Origin: Mermis nigrescens
Lineage: Eukaryota > Nematoda > Enoplea > Mermithida > Mermithidae
Direction of reading: 5' to 3'
Assembly: GCA_036768485.1 (NCBI GenBank)
Contig: JAVLUZ010000273.1
Coordinates: forward strand, 1,855,669-1,919,668
Length of the DNA: 64,000 bases
The position numbers and the translations under genes are program-made. The notes under the pieces were generated by a model. That model saw only the letters and a program-made list of their open reading frames with translations. It made no database searches and was not told the origin of the DNA. This document shows positions 54,740 through 64,000 of the stretch, in pieces; position 1 is the first letter of the stretch; each line of letters begins with the position of its first letter.

Positions 54740-54980
54740 CACACATGGACGTGGGGGTATGCCAGTATGCCACCCCCAGAAGTTGAAATACCCCCCACCC
54801 AGAATTCAAATTTTGAAATTTTTTTTGCTTTTTTAGCGATTTTTTGATGCCATTGGATAGTGCTCGATAAGAAACGTCAAAAAATGGTGTTTTTTCGCCA
54901 TATGACCACTTTTAAGACCATTTTTGACCTTTGAAAATTTTTCACCCCTCCCCCCAGAATTTTGGTGCTGCCCACCAATG
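54740..54980 (-). mobile_element. Family A MITE (hAT-like), copy A10
   Basis: 241 bp, CACATGGACGTGGGGG to GCCCACCAATG. Perfect 8-bp target duplication GTAAAGAC (54732-54739 and 54981-54988). Confidence 0.9.
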
Positions 54981-55096
54981 GTAAAGACCAGACCGTCTCC
55001 GTAAAAAAGTGCTTGGAAATAAACATCAATTAAATTATACGCAGTTTTTTTGGATTTTCTAGCATTTATATCAGTTTTGAAACCATTTTGGCTTAG

Positions 55097-56726
55097 AGAG
55101 TGCAACTGAGGCAGTTACACATTGCGAACTGTTTTTGGAAAGATTGCTGATTATCGCACCGAACTGTACAGTACTCATGAACTTTTGCTGTGGCGATATC
55201 AAAACGTTTGTTGACTCAATTTATGATCGATGCCACAACCACCGGCGTACGAGTGGAACCCCTTGACCAAACACCGCCTAACGACGAGTTAGCTCGGGTT
55301 ATGCCTGCAGGCTCGATATCATTCCCATCTTATTATAAAAACTTAGGAGGTATGTACTTGTCCGGTACGAGGTTAAGAATGCGTTAAGATCAGTTGTATC
55401 AATATTTGTCTTAATGGTGTACATACATACATATGTACATACCTATAGTCTGTTTCATTTATTCGAGAGCTTTTTTGGTCAATTTTTTAAGGGCTACAGT
55501 AAGCGACACAAGACGAATTACTGTAATTCATCAGATCAGTTCAGTGAGGGCGAGTATTTTGAATGCACTAATCCGCCCATATAAATTTAATTTAGGCATT
55601 TAATCAGTGCTGCGACATACTACAGTAAGTGCGCTAAACAAAAAGCCACCGGCTGGAATCGAACTCGGTTTGCTCAGACTACAATCAGAGGTTTTACCAC
55701 TGAGCTATGCGGGAGTTCGCGACGTTTCTTAACATCTTAGTCTATTATGTTCAAAGTGTTAACTTAGAATATGCGCGAATTTTATCTGTAAGTTTATTGA
55801 TCTGCTGGAAGATGAGAATAAATTATGCCGCAAAAATGTTATTAAATAAAAAAGCCTTCTTTACTACGCAGCTTTAGTGAGATCTAACGACCTACGGTGA
55901 ATAAGAAAGAAGGGGTTACTGTAACCTCCGAAAACATTTACTAAAAAAGCTCTCACATAAATGAAACAGACTATACATAAATCGAAACAAAAGTTCATTC
56001 AAGAAATATGCGAAAAACAAGGCACTTGCGACTGGCGTTTGTACCTATAACGGATAATCAGCCCGGTAGGTGAAGAATATAAAAAAAATTAAATTGTCAT
56101 TTATTTTTAGCAGTAACAGCCGCCGGCGGACGAAGACGTGCTGACCGCCGTCGCTGCGGCTGCTGCAACAGCGGCGTTCATAGCAAGCTACAGAAGAACG
56201 GCATCAGGAGCCGGCGGCGTTGGTGTTGCTGGCAGGTTAGACGGCGAAATGTTCAACGCTGACATAATGGCGAATCGTTTGTTTGCATCCTTCTCTTCTT
56301 CAGGGTTCCAAGACATGTGGGCGTGGGGGTATGCATCCCCAAAAAAGTCCAAATACCACCCCCCCCCCGAATTCAATTCTTGACAAAGTTTTTAAGTGCT
56401 TGATGAGCAACGTTGAAAAATGGTGTTTTTTCGCCATAGGTACACTATTCTAAAGACCATTTGACCTTCGGAAAATCTTGCACACCCCTTCCCTGAATTT
56501 TGGTGCTGCTGACCTATGGTTGCCACATGCTTTTGCCAAAAAACCCATTTTAACCTCAAACTGCACAAAAAACATAAATCAATGGTTAAGCATAGGCACA
56601 AAAAACTTCATGGTTAAGCATAGGCACAAAAAACTTCAATCGCTAAAAAATGCCTCCAACGGCCTCGGCAACCCTGCTCTTCTTTTGACGCCAATCGCAA
56701 AACCAAATCCGCACGAAGTTTACACA
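55097..56726 (+). CDS. Possible unrecognised host exons (tentative)
   Basis: Three pieces look more protein-like than their surroundings. 55097-55264 is open after an acceptor-like TTTTGGCTTAG and reads ATEAVTHCELFLERLL. 55181-55349, in another frame, reads VRVEPLDQTPPNDELARV and ends at a donor GTATGT. 56108-56250 is GC-rich after TTATTTTTAG. A stretch ending at 56726 reads NASNGLGNPALLLTP and PNPHEVYT before a strong donor GTAAGT. I cannot join them in one frame and recognise no family. A family A copy (about 56320-56517) lies between them. Confidence 0.2.
55446..55973. mobile_element. Family L MITE, copy L2 (TA target), carrying a tRNA-like insert
   Basis: Inverted ends TAGTCTGTTTCATTTAT..GAGAGCTTTTTT and AAAAAAGCTCTCA.ATAAATGAAACAGACTA, flanked by TA on both sides (55444-55445 and 55974-55975). 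At 528 bp it is much longer than L1 (168 bp) because of inner sequence including a tRNA-like segment. Confidence 0.8.
55644..55716 (-). ncRNA. tRNA-like / SINE head with pol III A and B boxes
   Basis: On the minus strand TAGCTCAGTGG (55698-55708) fits the pol III A box exactly, and AGTTCGATTCC (55655-55665) fits the B box at all but one base, with a normal spacing. The acceptor, D and T stems do not pair well, so this is a tRNA-derived SINE or pseudogene rather than a working tRNA. Confidence 0.5.
56320..56517 (-). mobile_element. Family A MITE, copy A11
   Basis: Begins near CATGTGGGCGTGGGGG and ends CTGCTGACCTATG. It has an internal deletion in the core. Confidence 0.65.
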
Positions 56727-56934
56727 GTAAGTACAGTACTACTGTATTATTTATGTATGTAAATCCATGCACGCACACGGTCAAAAATTCTGGAAGGAAG
56801 CACATAAACCGAGTTTCCTTGGGGGGGGGGGTAAATGAGTAATTTTTTCACGTACTCAATGTCAAAATTCCGACAAATTTTGATACTCAAACATATGTGA
56901 AATAGACAATCATTTCCATGGGGCAAATGCTTTG

Positions 56935-57540
56935 TCGCCCTAGAACAACTTTCAATACGCCATCGATTAATGTAAACCACTTAACATGGTGTAAATTGAC
57001 GTAAAACCTTAGAAAAATGTGTTTGGTTGCGCATTTTCCTAAATATCTTAAATCGCAGCGGTTAAATTATATTCAAATTTTGACTATAAAATGTCAACAC
57101 GACCGACCTTATTGTAGAATTTGAAGAAAATTTTGTTTTTGTCTGAAGGGCCTAAGTGTTACTCCCCAAATTTGGCCCCTAAGGATTATTGAGCGTCTAA
57201 TTCTGATTGGATCAAGTAAAATTCTCGATATAGCACCACTAAACAGCTAGCGGACGGGTTAACAATAGATTAGGAAAGGTTTTAGTTTGGATGAGTAGAT
57301 CATTGAGAAATTAGTAAGAAGGAAGAATATTACGTTAACACCGTTTTTCATGATGTAAACCGACGTGCGTGCAATTTGAGCAAAACAAAGCGAAATCAGC
57401 AAACGCCCGGCTTTCGAAATTTCTAATACAATTTTGAATGTTTCTAGTTCTAGCGACTAATTTTACATGGAACTTTGTTTACGATGAGGACAAACTTTAG
57501 TTCAATTTTACGCGCAGTTTACACTAATCCCGAATCGTCA
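56935..57540 (+). repeat. Family K dispersed repeat, copy K2
   Basis: Direct relative of 43150-43800, with the same ordered words (GTAAACCACTTAAC, CTAAATATCTTAAATCG, GTAGAATTTGAAG, AGTGTTACTCCCC, GGGTTAACAAT, GTGCGTGCAAT). Non-coding. Confidence 0.5.
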
Positions 57541-57666
57541 CGCGAGCAGAAAAGGGAAGCAAAAAAGATTAATAAGTAAGCAAAATAAAATCAGTCATTG
57601 TAAAGTGACTAAAGCAATCAGCTCAGCTAAAATTGAAACATTTTGGTGGACATGTTGATTTACAAC

Positions 57667-57904
57667 TATAGTCTATTTCACAAAGCCTTGTGCATAAAAA
57701 TCATTTTTCAGCACTCATGGAAGTAGCTACAAAAGTAGGTCTTAAACAACCCATCAATATTAATTAGCATAATAAAACTTTATATGCTTATCTATTGCAA
57801 TTCAGAATATCCTGATTGATGCTTCAGTTTAAACCGCTTTTGTAATCGACTAACATTGTTTCAAAAATTGTGATCGATGCACAAGTTTCGCGAAACAGAC
57901 TATA
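57667..57904. mobile_element. Family L MITE, copy L3
   Basis: 238 bp with ends TATAGTCTATTTCAC and CGAAACAGACTATA. Confidence 0.75.
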
Positions 57905-58556
57905 ATTTAATTTCTAGAGCGAAGGCAACCTTAGAAAAGTTGATAATTTCTGAGTAGCGCTTCTTAACGGTATTTCGACATTTGTTGTAAGACTGAGAGG
58001 TGCCAAACAATGGATATTATAGAGCGAAAGGAGAAAAAAACAATTAATTTGAAAGAGTAAATGAGAACAAGATAACACATCATAAGACAATAACGAATAA
58101 GACATATGAATTTCTAGACAATTTCTGGCATATTTGCAGTGATCGACCGGGCTCAAAAAATACCGGGCCCGGGCTTTGCTGCCGGGCTTGGTACCGGGCC
58201 CGGGCTTATATACTAACAACATGCCTTGCTTCCAAAATAATGTTATGCATAAGATACATATTTAGACCGATTTTACATTTGTTATTTGTCAAACGCAAGG
58301 CTTACTGCTGTATCAAGAAGATTTTTGAATTCTAAGGTCTGTTAATTATTCAGTCTTTCTAAAAATAAATTAAGTAGTTAGCAAGGATTTTGGTAGCATT
58401 ATTCAAGCAAGAACAAAGTTTTTAATACAATAGCGCGCAATTCCATTATTTAAATGCACGTGCAACTAAACACGGTTTGAAAAGTACAAGGTTTCATTTA
58501 GATATTTAAAGGAAATTGAGCATTAAATTTATGCATTCAGACATAACAGCGACTAT

Positions 58557-58977
58557 TGTAAATACACGGCCGCCCTATGTCTACAAAGAATCGACACAGG
58601 ACGGGTGTATTTGCCTTCGAGACTTTTTTAGGTACGTAGGTACTTAGATCTGCACTTAGCGCTGGCCCCGATCGCTTAGCCTGGGATCGCTTCGATCCTT
58701 GGACCCTCACAAACCTTACGGCTTCGATCCCCTCAGCCCTAATATTGCTGGCTGCTTCTGGTCGGGTGATCTCAGCAGCTACGCCCTAAGACCTAAGGCT
58801 ACCTACCTAGTCTCGGAATTTGCCGCGGAGGTCAGTTGACCTATCTCAAGGCTCAAGTTGATTATTTAACTTCTTTTCAAGATTCGATTCCATCAGAAAT
58901 GTTTTGGTTCCTAATGTGTATAGCACAATAAACCTTGAAAACAACGACAACAACGAGCTCTATACTGATCAATCATC
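58557..58977 (-). repeat. Family J repeat, copy J1
   Basis: About 420 bp, the reverse complement of most of 61533-62005: CCTATGTCTACAAAG, CGAGAC.., TACGTAGGTACTTAG, CAGCGCTGGCCCCGATCG (in sense), GCAGCTACGCCCTAAG, GCCGCGGAGGTCAGTTGACC, and CTGATCAATCATC at 58965-58977. The far end is not preserved. An AATAAA lies at 58928 in this sense. Confidence 0.65.
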
Positions 58978-59391
58978 CTTAAGAGTCAATGTCTGTAAGA
59001 ATCAGCTTGCTGTAATAGTGACTTACATAAGCAAAAAATAATTTTTCTTGGTTTTAACATATATTACACAACTTTTTACGCTGATTCCGAATCTGAAAAC
59101 TGTTTTACACAAAAATGACTTTTTGCTGACTTATAGGGGTGTAAAGTGTGAAAAATCGGAATATGTGCCGAATTTCATATGTTGATTGATATTTTCCATA
59201 ATAATTAACATTTTTCAATGCAATTTTTGAATTACAGAAGATTAAATGGGCTTCACAAAGAGTATAAAAAGTTTGTTTACCGGATCATCCCACAGAATAC
59301 AGCAGTAAATAAAAGTCAAAAATATGAATTTTTGCTCTAGCAACATTTTTTCTTTTTTAGCCATAAGTCCAGAGTGGTCATACAGAATCGA

Positions 59392-60245
59392 ACCTTATTT
59401 CACCACAATATGTGCCACCTATGTACCCGTTTCTGTGTAAAAAATGTAGGATATGTGATGGATAGTTATTGACCACTTTTGACAAACGTGAAATTAACTC
59501 ACGTGTTCAAATTTCAAAAATGATTCATTTGTGCTATAAAAAAATTTAACGTTTCGATCTATAACTCCAGAACTGTGAAACATTGTGCAACTGCATTATA
59601 CCACAGCTTGTACCATCTATGTGCCTAAGTGCTTGCAAAAGATCATGCTTATACCTTAACTGGTTGTTGACTATTTCTGACAAACGGTAATTGAACTCAA
59701 GTGGTCAAAGTCGAAAAATCATACATGTGTGGTACAAATAACTTTCCTCTTGAGCTGTAATACGGAAAATAAAATTCATCTTGTGGCCACATTACACCAC
59801 AATTTGCACTATCTATTTGCCTAATTATATTCAAAAATCCATCCACATATGTTTGATATTTATTGACCATTTGTGGACTACGTAAACTTGGCTCCATTGG
59901 TCAAAATCAAAAAGTCACACATTGGTGCTTCAAAAAATTTTTCTTTCGGCTCTGTAACCCAAGAATTAGGACACATTTTTTAAGCGCATTACACCACAGT
60001 CTCTACCATATATGTCCCTAATTGTACACAAAAAAATCATCTGCATATTCCACGTACTTATCTATCAGCCATATTTCACAAGTATGAACTTAACCTAATT
60101 GGTCAAACTGAAGAAATGCATGCTTTTGTTTCAAATAATTTTATTTTCTATTTCTAACGAGAAGTAAAATCTATCTGGTGACCATAATATGCCACGGTTC
60201 GCACTATCTATTTGCCTAATTGCATGCGAAAAATTCATACATATA
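59392..60245. repeat. Degenerate satellite-like array, unit about 195 bp
   Basis: Five spaced returns of a phrase like ACCACA.TTTGCACTATCTAT.TGCCTAATTG at about 59405, 59600, 59798, 59992 and 60191 (spacing 192-199). Between them GGTCAAA and TTCTGACAAACG-type words recur. Confidence 0.7.
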
Positions 60246-60320
60246 TGTTGGATTATATTTATTTATTATTTGTACCTGTAGAAAATCCTAACATAAAGGA
60301 ATGTTTCATATCGTCAAAAT

Positions 60321-60800
60321 TCAATTGTCAAAACATTCTGAATGAATCAATGTGTCTTCAACGTCATCTGCCTCATCATCTAGATTTGGGTCTGGTTGGA
60401 AAAAATCTCCTGAGCAGTTATCTTCATCAGTTTCAGTTGGGACAATTGCTTCTCTTTTTCGTGCTTCTAGCGACCAAAATCCTGCAATTTGCTGCCATGA
60501 TAAAAACTCAGATTGCTTGAATTGGGGCAATCTTCGCATTTCAGTTGCATTCTCCCTTGGATCGCACCTTCTTAAGTCTTAATCCCATCATCAAATTTTT
60601 TATGAAAATATTGGCGCTGGTTTTCTGTGACTGCTTTACAAGATCTTTTTTGCCTTAAAGCCCAGCCAGTTGGTAATCTTTGGATTGAATCATCATCTGC
60701 ATACATCTCCTAGAATTGCTGCAAAACTTCATTTAGACTTGGAAGCCGAGGCATTAGCTGCCGATTTTATATTTTTTTCTTGTTTCTTCATCCTAGAAGA
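60321..60800 (-). pseudogene. Decayed ORF, protein fragment of unknown function
   Basis: Read on the minus strand from about 60700: LPTGWALRQKRSCKAVTENQ, QYFHKKFDDG, then after a frame change and stop DPRENATEMRRL, FKQSEFLSWQQIAGFWSLEA and an acidic tail. The layout (a basic GWALR segment, a Q..YF..KF helix, DP...A..MR, EFL..QQI..F) resembles a recurrent C-terminal module I recall from uncharacterised invertebrate and transposon-associated proteins. I do not name it. At least one frameshift and a stop make it a relic. Confidence 0.4.
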
Positions 60801-60890
60801 GCCAATGACAAGGGACTAGTCAACAGCAACATTTGTGCCAGTTTTACCAGAAGAAGACAGCTCACCAAGATATTTGCAACTGTTTACTTG

Positions 60891-61419
60891 TGTAACTGCG
60901 AGAGTTACACGTATAGGCGAACTTGCCTTAGCAGTTCGCGGTAGCCATCACATAGCCAATACTAGTAGCTATCTACGATAGTGCACTGTGGGCTATGCCT
61001 TCGGTCTTCCCATTTTTCCCCAATTTTCAATAATAAAAAACAATAAGATACTTGTCCGGTAGCATAGAGTTAAGTGTATGATAATAGTAATTGTTTCATG
61101 CATACCGCTTGTAGTAATCGATAACATTCGATCTGAGATAAAAGTGTATTAGTATTACGTTGATTTGATCTTTGTTTAATCTACTGTAATGGTCTTTGAG
61201 GCCAGTGTACTTGGAGTTGCTTTTGAGTTGTGGTTGGCAATCTCGTTGGCCATTGTACATGTGTTTAATCCGTACGTTTTCGTTTTTATTTTTGCCGTAT
61301 TTTGTTGTCCGGCTATAGGCCGTGGATTCTTCGTTGGAAATAAAATAGAGAAAAACCTACCCAGGGGTTTTTGGTTATACCGAGGGTTAGGTCGGTTATT
61401 GCCCACGTCGAGGATTACA
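60891..61419 (+). mobile_element. Putative 5' LTR of an LTR retrotransposon
   Basis: 529 bp from TGTAACTGCG to GGATTACA, giving a 5-bp TGTAA/TTACA terminal inverted repeat. The start also folds on itself (TGTAACT..AGTTACA). AATAAA-type signals lie near 61027 and 61339. Directly downstream, ATCAGAGTGGAAGG could be a tRNA primer-binding site of the ..CAGA.GTGG kind. The 3' LTR is outside the window, so the LTR cannot be verified by pairing. Confidence 0.5.
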
Positions 61420-61532
61420 ACTCATCAGAGTGGAAGGATAGGTAATTTCCGTATGATTGCTATTTTTATTTGGAAATCTTAATTCTATTTCTCAAACCTA
61501 AAATTGATCAAAAATATTATCTAATCTTTAGA

Positions 61533-62005
61533 GATGATTGATCAGGTTAGAGCTCGATGTTGTTGTTTTCATAGTCTATTGTGCTACACATATTAGGAAC
61601 CAAAAAACATTTCGAATCTGACACTGATTAGAAAATAAGTTAAATATTCAACTTGAGCTTGAGATAGGTCAACTGACCTCCGCGGCAAATTCCGAGATTA
61701 GGTAGGTAGCCTTAGGTCTTAGGGCGTAGCTGCTGAGATCACCCGACAAGAAGCAGCCAGCAATATTAGGGCTGAGGGGATCGAGGCCGTAAGGTCTGTA
61801 AGAGCCCAAAGATCGAAAGCTATCCAGGGCTGCGCAATCGGGGCCAGCGCTAAGCGTAGACTTAAGTACCTACGTACCTAAGTAACTCTCGAAGGCAATG
61901 TGACACGTGTTCTATGTCGCTCTTTGTACACATAGGACACCCCTGCATTTACACTGGATGTTCCCTCTTTTAGGCTGCTAGCTACAGCCGAACTGATCAA
62001 TCATC
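61533..62005. mobile_element. Family J element, copy J2, 13-bp inverted ends, inside the retrotransposon leader
   Basis: 473 bp bounded by GATGATTGATCAG and CTGATCAATCATC, an exact 13-bp inverted repeat. The inside carries TCAACTGACCTCCGCGGC and GTACTTAGGTACGTA-type text shared with J1 and with 18900-19140. Non-coding. It lies between the putative LTR and the gag start. Confidence 0.65.
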
Positions 62006-62537
62006 GTAAAATTATTTTTCGATCCAAAAATCATTATTTTGGCCATCTAAATATGTGTAACGTTTCGTTCACCTTTGTTGTTGTATCGACCGCGATCGTG
62101 GCAGTGCGCAATTTAAGTAAGCGTCCGTGGTAAAGATTTTGTGTATCATGGTAAAGTCATCGTTATTTTTCTATTTCCGTCGAATCTTTATCAACGAAGG
62201 CAGCTCTCACGCTTGCATTTTTCTATAAACGTCGACCCGCAGGCGACGATTTATCATTTTTCTCTCCTGACGAAGAAATTCCGTCAGTGAAGTCTTTACC
62301 TACCTGTTTTTCTTACCACGTACATTTTCTTGCGCTTTAGGCTTAGTCCTACCTGTCTTCGATCATTTTACATCAGGTATATCTTACTTCACGTAAGCAA
62401 ATACTATTCATGTGAAAAAACCTGTTTTTCGGATCGACAAAGGCCTAATTCAAAACATTTATTTTGGGCAAAATTTCGACGTACTGAAATTTATTTTTAC
62501 CCAAGGTCATAATTTTTGACGTTTTTGATACCTAAAA

Positions 62538-64000
62538 ATGGCAGGAAAAAAGGTTTTGCGGACACCACCCGCTAAATTGAAAAAACCTCCCACGCCACCT
62601 ACGTCATCTCGCCAATTACCCACCGCGCCTGTTGACTCTAATAGCGCGAGTAATGACACAAATACGAAAGACGTATCCAGTAAGGCGAATAATGATAAAT
62701 TACCCGTGTCACTAAATGCCGCGAGCAATACACAGTCGGAAGATGAACTGTTATTGACTACCGTGTGATCACGCATTAATCAAACTTCGATAACTAGTTC
62801 GGACCCTAATATTGATAATTCATCGAATCATACAATGATTGATAATACGACTACTCTTAATACGGCAGATAATCCTGAAACCAGTTCGGAGTGCGAAAAT
62901 CCCAATTCTGATGTAGAAAGTAATCATAGTCATTGCATAAATGCCAACAAAGAGCGTGCTAATGCTAATGTGACTAATAATCTTATTTTAAAAGCGCTAC
63001 AAGCTATTCATTTGCAATTTTCGGACCTTTCTACGCGGGTTGATCAAGATAAAAAAGAAAATGCGGATGAAATGCGTAAACTGCGTCTGGAGCTAAGCAC
63101 TATGCTTAAACCCCAACCAGTTTTGAATCGCATAGAGAATAATTCATCTGAGCGCGTTAACCACTCAATCGATAGTGCAAATTTTTCTGAATTTAATGCG
63201 CAAAGTGCGAATTGTGCACAAAGTACGCATCGTGCATCTTCACTGTTGTCCACTGGCAATAGCGCGTCAAATTCACGCTCACCTCCGGAAATTGTTCCTG
63301 AAAATGTTGCTCAAAATTGTACGAATCGGGCGCCTGAGATATCTAATTTGTCACAGAATCCTTTAAATGCGGGTTTGCAACCAGTGCAAAACTCGGGTTT
63401 TTCGGATAACATACCTACAATTTTGCAGCCGTCGGTACCAATTTCGCAGACGTCGCGATCTCGGCCTTCGCTGTCCTTAAATCGTAATGCGCCTTCCTTC
63501 ATACCTAATTCTTTGATTGTGAACTCGCAGCAGCAGTTAAATCCACCACCGCTGCAATACTTTCCACCACAAGGAGAAATTCTTCCAAATAATTTCGTAC
63601 CTAATCCCATAAATGTGGAAATACCACCTAATAATCCTATTTTGCATTCTTCCAATATCGAAATGCAACCTGTTGAGATAAATCTATCTGGCATTAATAA
63701 CAAATCTGCAAATTTACAAAATGAATCTGCGCCCCTACCTGAATCATCTAGTAGGAGAAAACATGTCAAATTTTCTGATGAAAGTTTATCTAATAGTTAT
63801 GATCGCCCGCGCAGCCGTCGCTCACGTCGCAAAAGTAGATTGCGTAGACGTCGTCATCGCTATACTTCAGATTCTTCATCTGAAAGCTCGCATGGTGGAT
63901 CGCATCACGCTGATTCCTTGAATCGCGGACCATTTATGACACAAATGCAAATTGCAATTGCTAACAAAAAATTTTTTGATGGAGATAAAACGGATATAAA
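62538..64000 (+). CDS. Gag-like polyprotein of an LTR retrotransposon (one in-frame TGA; runs off the window)
   Basis: From ATG 62538 (MAGKKVLRTPPAKLKKPPTP) the same frame is open to 64000 apart from one TGA at 62766-62768, so about 486 codons in all. Composition is Asn/Ser/Pro-rich. A helical, coiled-coil-like part follows the TGA (ALQAIHLQFSDLSTRVDQ), then a Pro/Gln-rich middle, then an Arg/Ser block (63801-63890; RRSRRKSRLRRRRHR) and MTQMQIAIANKKFFDGDKTD at the edge, where a capsid-like part of Ty3/gypsy-type gag proteins would begin. No zinc knuckle or pol is inside the window. The TGA may be a disabling mutation, a readthrough codon or a sequencing error. Confidence 0.6.

Overview
This is AT-rich nuclear DNA from an animal, very probably an insect (a hemipteran is a guess, not a result). 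There is no operon structure. Genes are split into short exons with GT-AG borders, and everything between them is crowded with non-autonomous transposons, microsatellites and one LTR retrotransposon. Three host genes can be rebuilt exon by exon, all on the + strand and in head-to-tail order.

Genes. (1) 1122-2841 holds the last two coding exons of the zinc-finger protein ZPR1; its 5' part lies outside the window. (2) 3727-35006 is a complete 12-exon gene for a cytosolic non-specific dipeptidase of the M20 family (CNDP2-like, about 484 residues) with every metal and catalytic residue in place. About 1.45 kb of coding sequence is spread over 31 kb because the introns have filled with mobile elements. 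(3) 44416-47529 is a two-exon gene for the Abitram (FAM206A/Simiate) protein. A possible further host gene at about 55.1-56.7 kb is weak.

Mobile DNA. Intron 2 of the dipeptidase holds a whole PIF/Harbinger element (about 5811-9013) with a frameshifted transposase and an intact Myb/SANT-like second ORF. Intron 7 holds a second, deleted Harbinger element (24963-26374) with a TAA target duplication and a hAT-type MITE nested in it. At least four MITE families (called A, B, G and H here) show 8-bp target duplications and are hAT-like. Families D, F and L duplicate TA (Tc1/mariner-like). Element E (36101-39114) duplicates TTAA (piggyBac-like) and sits inside a copy of D. Family C (13575-19480, and inverted at 39850-42230) is a long non-coding repeat saturated with TGTAAA/TTTACA motifs and carrying a terminal hairpin. 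A 2.1-kb foldback element lies at 50697-52838, followed by two tandem arrays.

Right end. 57.6-64 kb is intergenic, with MITEs, a degenerate satellite of about 195 bp, a decayed minus-strand ORF, and then an LTR retrotransposon: LTR about 60891-61419 and a gag-like frame from 62538 running off the window.

The host genes are housekeeping loci with no evident functional link. The mobile elements are layered, and several insertions can be ordered in time from their nesting and target duplications. Family letters are local to this report. Boundaries marked approximate were judged by eye.
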